Source of the DNA: Asterias amurensis
Lineage: Eukaryota > Echinodermata > Asteroidea > Forcipulatida > Asteriidae
NCBI RefSeq assembly: GCF_032118995.1
Contig: NC_092663.1
Coordinates: forward strand, 1,488,001-1,552,000
Direction: 5' to 3'
DNA: 64,000 nucleotides
Shown here: piece after piece, positions 34,924-46,900 of the stretch
Layout: each line of letters begins with the position of its first letter
Position numbering within the stretch: the stretch's first letter is position 1
Notes under the pieces: model-generated
Databases searched by the model: none
What the model saw: the letters and a program-made list of their open reading frames with translations, nothing else
Told to the model about the DNA's origin: nothing
Program-made: the position numbers and the translations under genes

Positions 34924-37900
34924 CTAATGCTCCATCTTCTCCTCTTCCGCCTCCTTCCCTTTCCTCTTCCTGTCCATCACTTTCTCCTCATCATCGTCTG
35001 AATCATCCTCACTACTCAGGACATCCTCCTCTGTTACATCACTGTCTGACTCCTCCTGTTTCTTGAGCCAAGATTCATCGAGACCCTCGCCTGGTCCTAA
35101 GATGGAGAGAAGCTCCTCAGTGTGGAGTAACACCGGCTCATCATCACATCTCAACTTGAGATACAACTGAGTCGAGAAAGAACAAATAACAATTTGACCA
35201 TAGAGCAAGGAATTGACAAAGATTGTACCATCTGATTTTTTTATTATTTTTTAATCTGTACACAATTGACACAATTTACATATTACCCATTGAAAATTTA
35301 AATGGGATTAATGGGTTTCAATGGGATTGGTGTGGAATTTGGGACATATTCAATGGGATCCAACGGGATTCAATGGGAGTTTTTCCTGGGTAGGCAGAGA
35401 TTGAAACAGGAATCAATGAGGAGTAAAGCCTGGTTCCTACTTCCTGTGAATGCAAAGCGAATTTGGCGTGAATTAGAAGGTCACAACTATCCTTTCGCAG
35501 CAATATTCGCAAGTGAGTTGAGCAGAGCTGAACTACTGCGAAATTCATTGCGAATTTTCTGACGTCAACATTCTCTTCGCATTCACATTCGCAGGAAGTA
35601 TGAACTGGGCTTGAGGGGGAAGGGGTAGGAAGAGGGGGAAGGGGGCAGGAAGAGGGGGAAGGGGGCAGGAAGAGGGGAGGAGGAATACATTACCTTCTTG
35701 GCCATCGTGAGGAAGAACCTTGCCGGCGCTTTACTTTCCTCCGTTTTCTTCTCAACATTCATCAGGCCCAGCATGTACCACACTTGAATAACTTGATCAT
35801 CTTCCTGTAACAGTCCTTCCAGAATCTCTTCTGCTATCTGTTAAAAATAACCCCACCATCAAAGTAAAATATCAAGCCAGAACACCTCAGGATTCCATTA
35901 TATTAGTGTGGGTAAAGGTTCCCTCCTGCTGAGATGTCAAGACCAGGGTTTGTTTTGTTCAGATAATCTTCTTGTCAAAAGAACTCGGCAAACTCCCACA
36001 GGGGGATATAAACACCAAGCCGGCAATAGCCAATCTCTCTCATACAAACATTGATTTAATGTCTATGATTATGGGTTGCACACATCAGGAAATTGTGATT
36101 CAGTAACTAGACGACAACATTATTCTAGTCATTGTGAAATCAGTGGTTAGCTTGGATGGATTCGAACCCACAACCTTGTGACTGCAAGTCCTGCAGTCTA
36201 ACCACTGAACAATTGTGATGGGTGTTAAGATCTTTAACATTTGGAAGCACCTACACATGACACCAATCTCTTAAAGTTAGACTTCAATGAGGCTCCAAGA
36301 AGAGCCTTCAGATTCTGCTTTCTTTGGTTTAAGGAACCAACAAGGTTGCTCCTAAATCTTTCATCTCCAATTTCAAGAAATATTGTCTAAGATTAAAGTG
36401 AGTTTGGTGGGAAATGAACTTGCTGTAATCTTCGGCGTATACTTTGATTTTGGCCCCAAGAAACTTTTCTGCAGCATATACCCTGGGTGGCTAAGCTGGG
36501 TTCATACTTCATGTGAAGCCAATTTTGGTGACGCAATAATCGGTACGCACTCCCCTTCCAATTGTGAGAAAATTTGCTTCACAAGAAGCATGAACCGGGC
36601 TTTATACATCGAAACATAAATAATGTTTTGACAATTTCTTGGCAATGCGACTTGTATGACGGGTGCCGAAGTTTACCGTGGTTTTGTTTGAAGACAAAGA
36701 TTTCTTACTTCATTCATCTCTAATTCCATCAGAATCTTGGCTGTACCGATCCTATTCTGGTAGGTCATTGAACAGGGGTTCAAGGGGTCAAAGGTCGGTC
36801 CATCTGAGCTCAACTCGTCCTCTTCAATAGCTTTCATCTTTGGTAACCATAGGGATAGACTCTGCTCGATAAACTTTTTGGCTTTCTGGAAGTGTGTAAA
36901 AATAAGTATCAAGTTTAGATTATGAAAAACATTGAAATCTGTTTAAAGATCAGAACAGCGTCAAACCAAATATATATTTTAACATGTTGAATTTATTTTG
37001 GATTTGAGGCATTTGTAACATTCAAAGACTAGCAGCCACTTTCACGAAATGCTAGGATTAATCCTATCACGAGTCAGGAAGAGTAACTCGTCCTAACTCG
37101 GGATTAATCTTGAGGTCTGCATACTACAGTGGAGGGTTTGGACTCGCCATAAGTCCTATGATTAATCCTAAATAAGGAAGAGTTTGGTGAAATCGACGGC
37201 TGGGCCCAATTTCATGGCTCTGCTTACCATAAGCACAGAATCGGTGCTTACAAAAGCAGGAAATTCTATAATTATGACAAGCATATTTCACAGGTTAGCA
37301 GGGAATTTTGGCTTCTGCGCGTGCATACTCCTCGTTACTAGGCATTCTACGCTTACATAGAAATTCGGCGCTTGCACGTAAGCGGAGCATGGTGATCGTG
37401 AGCGCAGAATTCGGCATGAAGTATGGCCCAGATGTCTTACCATGTGTGTATCTACTTGCTGGGTAGATTAAGTTCGTTTGAGAAATTGTCTCTCTATATT
37501 ATTCTTCTACCGCGGAGTAGATTCGGGGGAATTCGGGAAACTTCTCAGTTCTGAAAAGAACTGTCCTCCTTATTAAAGGAACACGTTGCCTTGGATCGGA
37601 CGAGTTGGTCAAAACAAAAGCGTTTGTAACCGTTTTTTATAAAATGCATATGGTTGGAAAGATGTTTTGAAAGTAGAATACAATGATCCACACAAGTTTG
37701 CCTCGAAATTGCGTGGTGTTCCTTCTACTGTGCGAACTAACATGGTCGGCCATTTATGGGAGTCAAAATTTTGACCCCCATAAATGGCCGACGTGTTAGT
37801 CGACGAAGTAAAAGGAAAACCACGCAATTTCGAGGCATGTTTGTGTGGATCATTGTATTCTACTTTTACAACATCTTTCTACCCATATGCATTTTATAAA

Positions 37901-40900
37901 AAAACGGTTACAAACGCTTTTCAAAGACCAACTCGACCGATCCAAGGCAACGTGTTCCTTTAACTAATAAGTGGGCAGAGAGTGGTAAATCGGCAAGGAC
38001 TACTACTTTTCACTCAGTGGATCAAGAGGACTTCTCATTATTAACTTCACTACCTCGGAGTGAGTTCTTATTTGTTCTCAATATTTCAAACCAAATACAC
38101 ATTTTACCTTACTGATTTTAATTCAATACTAGGTGAAGCGCTTACCTCTTTATCGTCTTTGCTCAGCCAGTAGCTAGCCATGATTTGATACGCCTCTGCG
38201 CTGTCTTTATCAGTCTCAATGGCCTTCTCCAAACACTCTTTGCAGCGTTCCTCTGCATCTGCCGCAAGACTGAAAAAAAAAGATTGGTCAAGACGGAGTT
38301 ATAATTCTACAGGTCGGAGATATAATAATAACAAAAATAATAATATAAAAGTCTTATATAGAGCACGTATCTACCAAACAAGGTACTCAATGCGCTGAGT
38401 ATATACAAACTTTCAGAAAGATAGCTATTGCAGTGATGAATTCTGAGACCCTAGATTATTTAGCACCTTAAGGGTTCACAAGGTGCTACGGCGCATTCAG
38501 CAGCAGCCACAGCCAGGAACTCTAGGGCGAACCCCCAGTCTTTTTGATAATGGCACTGTGTTCTTTTAGATGCATTACACAACACATGGGACCAACAGCT
38601 TTACAGTTCATCCGAAGGATGAAACAATGGTTAAGTGTCTTGCTCAAGGACACAAGTGTCACGGCTGGGGCTTCGAACCCACACTCTGCTGATCAGACAC
38701 AACAGAGTTTTAATTTGGTGCTCTCAACCGCTCGGCTGCATGAAGGCTGCAAACAACATCGTCTCTAAAGCCAATGTCATTAAACATCGTGTGCACATCG
38801 GGCTACTAACATGTCTGGGTGACTAGCCCTGCTGACTACCAAGAAAATACACTTAACTTCAACCCCTGACATGCCTGATACAGGCCTGAGTTGTGCTTGG
38901 TAAATAAGTACAAGAAAAAACACAACTGCGTAGAGCTAATGAGTGTATATACATGTATCTACCGGGCAACCTCGGTAGTCTAGTTAGTAAGACACTGCTC
39001 TAGAATTGCAAGGGTCGTGGGTTCGAATCCCACCCGAGTAACATGCCTGTGATATTTGTTCGCAGGATTCGGGGAGAGTACTGATTATACAGTGCTAACA
39101 CACATCGGTGTAAGGGTAAAAACCAAAATTAATATATACATGTAGTTGGAGGTTTCACTGCGGTCACCCTTCTTGAATATAGGGGCTAGATCTGCCAGTC
39201 CTGAGGAACCTTGCCGCAATCATAGGATTTAGGTCGACAGTGCTTACACTTACCATGAATCTGTGAGGTAGACTTCCGCCATGGAGCAGTAGGCACTAGC
39301 AATGTCTCCATTTGTTACAACTGTTGTTTTATCGTCGGCACATGCTGCTTCAGGCTAGGAAAAACGAAAAACATTGAGGCACATTGTAAGTTTAAGCTTT
39401 GAATTATTTTGTTTTCCCCTTACACCCTTTGGTGCACAGATTAATTTAGGCTCAATCGGTCAGCGAAGTCGGGAGAAAATAACTGGAAAACCCACCCTTG
39501 TTTCTGCACGATTCGCCGTGTCATGACATGTGTTTAAAAAATATCCGTAATTCTCGATATCGAGAATTGATATTGTTTTGATGTCTTCTCAAAAAGTAAA
39601 GCATTTCATGGAATAATATTTCAAGGGAAGTCTTTCACCAGTACCTTCTGCAAACCCTGTAAGTTATTTGTAAATCTGTGAACTTTCAATTTTTTTTCTG
39701 TACCGAAAGTGTCCAATGGCTTTAAACAAGAATAATTGCAAGGCTTCAGGAAAACACAATTAAGGAGAAATAAACAGGTTCATTGGCTTTATGGGGATTG
39801 AATATTTGCCCGAGGGATTATCTTAATGCAATACAGTGCTGTAAATAACTTCAACGTGTCAACAAAATGCAAATCACAAAACACTCTTCCCTTATATAGC
39901 TTCAATTGACAACAACAACCTGCCTTTGACAAAACAACACTTGTTTTTGCATAAAAACTGTTTAATAGAAAGAAAAAAAATATTGTACTATTAAAGTTTC
40001 GTTGGGCACAAAAATAATGGCTCAACAATATGATCAACACGACTGGGTGGCAGTTTCTGCTTAAATAGTTCTGTGATGAGAAAACTTTGTATGCGTATCT
40101 GTTTTAAGTCTCTGTACGTGTATACCTTGAAGGTATTATACAGGATCGGTAGCTTTACAGTTTTCTTGGCTAAGCAACAAATGACCGGGTACCAGTTGCA
40201 GCAGTGGTAACTGTATGACGCTCTTGCTGATAACCTGTTTTTGCTAAGCAAAAGTATTTTGTGCTTAGCAAGTTTGTGTGCTTACAGGCTTTATGAAACT
40301 GAGCACTGATGCTTTTTGGGGAGGTTTTGAAATATAGTTATCTAGAATAGAAGCAATTATAGTAAAGTATCTTGCTCAAGGACACAAGTGTCACAACCGA
40401 GATTTGAACCCTCACTCGAAGACTTAACCACCAGAACTTGATTTCAAAGTTCTTAACCACTTGGCCATGACACTCTGGTTCCACAGTGGTTCTTGGCAGG
40501 AAGGAGAATATCAGACAGTCCTTCTACTTCACTTACCTCCTTCTCTTGTCTCTCCTTCTCTTTCTTCATGAGTTCAATCCCGGTCTTGAAGTACTCCACA
40601 GCTTCATCCCCTTCAAATAGCTGACCCATATACATGTACTTGGAGTGACCCGCGTCAGGTGACAGGGTTATTGCACGTCCAAAACAGTAGAATCAATAAT
40701 TAAGGACAACTTCAATATTTCAACAATATTCAGATATGAGATAAGAGAGACGTTCAAAATTCCTGGAAAAAAAAAAAACTTTCGGATCTGGGTCCCTCTA
40801 ATCGACCGATCCACTAAGCCCCATTGCATATTGACCAATTACAACGCAACGAAGGTCCGACAAATAAGGTCCGACATGCGTGCGGAGAATGATGATTGAA

Positions 40901-43900
40901 GTGCAAAATTCGACTACAAGTAGAGTCATGAAGTTGGGCCCAGGATGGACACACTGGTGACTGCTTTACTTCTTCAAGAAAACCTGACGGCTCAAGGAGG
41001 CTTTGAGAAAATCCTGAAATGAGGAACAAATTAATTTTACTTAACATGAGCCCCACCCTGAAAACATTAACTTGAAGAGTTTGTAAAAACTGAGTTGGGT
41101 AGCTTGAACTTCTTGTCCCATGACCAAGTCAATTTATTATTAACCGATTGAGCATATTTCTGACTGCCTCAGGGCGCTTTTATTCCTGAAAGTGCGAAAA
41201 TATGGATTGGTTCTTTTTATGCCACCTTGATTTACTGAAAGGATATTTGTTTTGCCTTCTCTAGTTCGCCAACTTCTATGAGGAGATTGCCGGAACATTC
41301 TAGAACCTGAAGATTGTCTGGTTCGACCTCAATGGCCCTCTGGAGGAACTTCTGTGCCAGCTCATAGTTAAATGTGTCCATGCAGTCTGTGGCCTGTAAA
41401 ATAAAATAAATGTTTTAATCTTAACTGTTCTGAGAGTGTGATCCCTCAGTCTGCTCAGTCAACAACCCACTGGACCGAGACAACAGAAATGTATCTTGGT
41501 ATTAAAAAGAAGACGAAATTAACATATCAAAATTTGAGAACTGGAAGACTCAACATTTTGGAAAGTACATACTCTGTCGGTTGTCAGAGGAAATTGCTCA
41601 GCGAAAATTATCCAAGTTGTTATCCAGTTTCTATGATCGCAAAAATACGGGAAGTAAATCAGCAGATCACCTCATGACCTAATAACAAGCTATCTGCTAT
41701 AGGAAAACATCCACTTCAGGTGATCCCTTGGCAGCCGCTCTTAGCTGCTGCTTCCAAGGTTGTATCACAAACTTGGGTGTGATTATGTCAGTAAACAGTT
41801 GTATGGCTTCTGACTGTCACCTCCGAACGTAGATATTTTTTCAACCCCAAATTATCAGAAAATTTTACAACACAACGGTACCAGTTATCCTCATTTTAAA
41901 CTGCATGCCTGGTAACCCTTTTCTGCTATTTAAATTCTGTGTCATCCATGCATTTGACCTTTGACATTTTATTATAATTTCTTTGTCTCACCTGTGATAA
42001 GAGCTGCCTGACAGAGTAATTAATTTTAGACTGTGTCTCAGTTTCTTTATCCTGGCTCTTCCGTCTACTTTGCTTGCCCTGTGGATTCTTCTTAGGCTCC
42101 TTGGGTAACTCAGTCAGAGCTGTTAAAATGAAATCAATAAAAATCCATCAAAATCTATAATACAAAGTTTATGTTTCTGAGTGAAGTGATTTATTTGTAA
42201 TCACAAAATCTACACACAAAGTTTATTTTGGGCATCACTTCAAAACGAACCAATGGAAGACAACAAGTTTGCTAATAAGTGATGTTTTACCTTGAAAATA
42301 TGTATGGACTGACAGGCTGGCGGGTCACAGTGCTTAGGTAATCTTTTGTTTATCCTGGCTGGCTTGAAATGGGTTGTCTCTAGTGCTGGGCGAATAGTGA
42401 AATTTTTATATACGGATACCGCTGGCCTAATATCCGAAATTAACCGGATATTCGAAAAGGTTTTTTTCGCCGCTAGAGGGCGCTATTAAAAAAAAATTTA
42501 AAAAAATTTAAAAAAACATTTGTTTTTGCCGCTAGAGGGCGCTGTTCGTTTGTGAATGAGATCGTATGGGCGGATTGATATTAGTTTTAGACAGTGTCAC
42601 TCGGTTCATTCATAAAAATAACCGGATCTAATTTAAAGATGGCGATTTGCTTTTTCTTTTGATCGTGATTGACTCTACGTGAAGGAAAACTTTCGTAATC
42701 TTTGAACAAATTACGTCAGAAATGTCATTGTTTAACTCATCACGGAGGTGAGCATAGTTAAATACTTAATTTATGCTGTTTTATGCTGTCTTAATAGAAG
42801 TTTCATAAGGATTCAGACAAAACATTCATATCAGTTGTCGCCCGACGTCCGCGGATATTCTGATATTAAAGAATATCCGGTTACTTGGTTGTAATTACAG
42901 AACTATCCGGTTTATAAATAGGTATTCGCGCCCTATGCGGATATCCGGTTAAAAAAAAAGGCATTCGCGGTTACGGATAGGAAAACCTATTCGCCATTAA
43001 CCGGATATTCAAATAATTCGCCCAGGCCCAGTTGTCTCTGTCCCTAATTCCCTACATGTTCCTTTTTGTATCCTAACCTTACATGTATGTCAGTCATCTT
43101 AGTTGCTATTTAGCCTGTATGCCTACAAGTAGTTCTGTTTAACATGTATATTTTATTTTGTTCCTTTAACAACAATTTTATTTGCAGTTACAAGTATTGT
43201 TTGTACATTGTAAAATGGCCGAATAAATATTAATAATAATAACGGCCCGTTCACATTGAGTTTGGGCCTCAAATTTGGGTGGAATTTGGGAGGAAATCCA
43301 CAAGAACGTTGGGCTCTTGTAGCTCAAAATGTAAACTGGACCAGAATGTTTTGTAAAAGACCAGTACGGAAAAGAGACATAAACACCAAGTTTGGAGACA
43401 ATTGCTTTTTGACAGGCAATAATTATTAACTTTACCAACGTCAGCCTTTGACGAATTAGTCTAAAAGTTCCTGTTATTGGAAAGAAGATAATTTCAGTTA
43501 TATGTACTAGACTTAACTTGTAAATGTGGATTTATTAATTGAAAAGTAAATACATTCCAACACCACTTAGAAAGTTGTGTTTCATGCATTAGTTGGTTTC
43601 GACTTTAGTATCTCTACAAAGTAAATGCATTTTAATAATGAAACACTCTAAAAAGTACACCAAATCTCCATGGAACCACTTCTGAAATAAGAAATCCTGA
43701 AAAATCTTCATAATTTCCATCAATAATATTATCTTTAATTGGAAAGTTGTCATGTATTCCTGCAGAATTCCCCAGGGTTTTGACAGTAGGTTTTAAAACT
43801 CACAAACAACTACTTTAATATTCATGGTACGTAAGGCCCCAGGGGTTCAACTCTCAATTAGTGGCCAAGAGATCAGGTGTTTGAAAACATCTCACCCTCC

Positions 43901-46900
43901 GTTGTGGCTTAATTTACAGATTTATCTCTCATTTCTTCTCATGTATGATTTTGTCAAAATAAAAGTTGTCTCCGAAGATTTAAAGATATCCTTGAGAGTG
44001 GACATTTCAGATGGGAATTGTGATGCCTCAATGCTTTCATGCAATGAGTAAACATAGCATTGTGTCAATCCGATGTTGTTACTAATTTGTTCACAGCCCT
44101 AGCCTTTACTCCCTTGGGATATTTACTAAGATCCTCACACTTTTAATACAATTCAACACTACACTGAATATCAACACTATTTAGTGAAAACTTTCCTTAA
44201 AGACACTGGACACTATTGGTAATTGTCAAAGACTAGTCTTCTCACTTAATGTATCTCAACATACATGTATGCATAAAATAGCAAACCTGTGAAAATTTGA
44301 GCTCAATTGGTCTTTGAAGTGGCGAGATAATAATGAAAGAAAAAACACCCTTGTAACACGAAGTTGTGTGCTTTCAGATGCTTGATTTCGAGATCTCCAT
44401 TCTGAATCTGAGGTCTCAAAATCAAATTTGTGGAAAATTACTTCTTCCTCGAAAAACAACGCACTTCAGAGGGAGTCATTTCTCACAATGTTTAATACTA
44501 CGTATCAACCTCTCCCCATTACTTGTTATCAAGTAAGGTTTTATGCTAATAATAATTATTTGGAGTAATTACCAATAGTGTCCACTGCCTTTAAAAATGC
44601 TACACAAAATGTATCAGTTGCTACTAACATATCATCAGTAATGTCATCAAATGTGCACAAAATAAGTTCACTCTACTATTCAAAAATTGCTGGACGAAAT
44701 CATTCTCTGCTATGGTAACTCTTACTCATTATTCAAACTATTGGACTTCACGGTGGTAATCCTGATGCCAATATAAAGCATTAGTCAATTCACAGTCCCA
44801 GTGCAGGCCTGTATGCTTCGTTATGAAAAGGGCAAGGGCCCCACAACAATTGAGGCATTTTCTCCTAGGCAGTTCAGGCAAGGGCACCAAGGCAATGAAC
44901 AGTTGGCACGGAGGCAATCACCTTTGTTGCCTCCGTTGGGGATCAAGTTGGCACATTGGTTTCTTTCCCTGCCTTTCACCTTTGTGGATCCCTGTTCAAA
45001 TCCTACCTCAGACCAAACCCTTGCATTGGATTGGGTTTTTGGTCCCTAATAATAATAATATAACCACAAGACATTATGGCGTCTATAGAACCTGGTGTAT
45101 GTGTATGTATCATAATCAACAACAGAATTATGTAATTCAAAGAAGTATGCATTAAGACTTGTAAACAAATCATAACCCCTACAAGCCCTGTGGTCTTATT
45201 CCTCTCAAATTCAACCATGTAAATGTAACCAATACTCTTTTTCACACTCTCAAGCCTGCATACACCAAGAAAGTTAATTAGCAGGTGTCCAGAAAAATCA
45301 TCTTTTATATCAAAGTTAATACAAGTTGGTGTTGAATTACCAATTACCAGATTGTGTTAATTGTTAAATTAGGGATCCAGGGATCAACTTCCTAAAAATA
45401 CTGAGCAAAATAAATGTTTTGTGCAGAACTGATAACAGTCTGAAAATAAATCCAAGCTGGGAAATAATTGTTTTTTAAATGTTAAACAAAACCTCCCCAA
45501 TGGGAAATTTAGTTAAGTAATTTAATCTTTTTGCGTATGCAATGATTGTCAGGGAGGCAAAATTAATCACCATACTCTATCAGTTGGTTTAAATTATAGC
45601 TTCATTGAAAACATTTCAAAAGTCACGGCCAGAGGCGGAATTGAATTTGCAAAGAACCCTAGGAGAGAAGACAGGGGGAGGAAGTTTCAGCTTAAGATGT
45701 GGGAGGAAAACCCCACGAGAATTACTCCTGGAAAACCCACAAAGTCATAGGAACTGAAAGCTCATTCCACATTATATGTTTACAGTGCCCCCAACAGGAT
45801 GTAAACAGGGGTCCTAGTAGCCTTTAGTCAAGGCGCACGCGGCACACCGGATAGCACGCACAGCCCCAAAAATATAACGCACGAAAAAAGACTATCACCG
45901 CGAGCGGCGAAGCCGCAAAGCGCCTTTACCAACTCGTTTTGGGGGCCTTATGTTTTTCTTTACATTTGTCAACGATTTTGGTGGGAGAAAATGTAACGAA
46001 TTTACATCGAATGTTCTTGTGACGTCATGCAAGTAATTGTGGCTTCTTATTGGCCAGCAACTCATCACGCTAATGCATTATGCATTACATTTTCTCCCAG
46101 AGAGAGAGTTGTTACTTATGAAAAAGTCTGAAACTTGGATACAAATCCAAAGGTATATGTTGAAATAATGGCATGTCTACCGTTTGGTAACCCCCGGGGT
46201 TATAGATTCCAAGGAGCTTTTGGAAACAGTATCCAAAGCACCAGAGAAGTAGACCAATGAGCAGGATTTCTTTATTTGTGGAAAAAAAAAAATATTGCCT
46301 GGTTTTCTTCACCAGGCCGACATAATTATAAAGTCTGAATTCAGTCTGAACAATCTCATTCCTGTGTTTTCTACTTGGTGTTTACTGTTGATTTTTGGTG
46401 TGAAATTCGCCACGCCCCCACCCCCCCCCCCCACAATTTACTTAAGAACTACCCAATCTGCTACATACATTGTACATGTTGTAGTAGCTGATACTCTAGC
46501 TTACATGGTGCATTGTAAGAACTCTGCCATGTTTTCACACTGGAGCGCAAATACATGAAATACTGTGGTTGACACAGGCTATACAATCCTAGTTGTGCGG
46601 ATAAATTGTCATGATTGTACACATACAAAATTATTAATAACCCTGACAATGCATTGCATTTCATCTATGATAAGTCAATATGTCCCTCTCTGGGACAATG
46701 TACCAACAAACTCGTGTGTGTTTTCAGCAATTAATTTACACGCAGGTGTGTACAATGTTGGGAATGTGAATGTTTTTTGGTTTTTTTTCACCGATTACCA
46801 ACTTCATGCAGAACATCTACATTGTTGTGAATGGTTTCCTTCGATTTCAATACATTGTAAGATTTTCACTATTTTAGGTTAAAACTTAAAACATAAGAAA

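Noticed and set aside
41238-41247. GT-AG alternative for the ACL4-like intron using TTTCA/GTAAAT with the acceptor before GATTTTCTCAAAGCC (near 41013).
   Set aside because: It leads to a stop after 16 residues (FLKK then TAA) and leaves the strongly conserved LSPDAGHSKYMYM exon without a usable AG acceptor.
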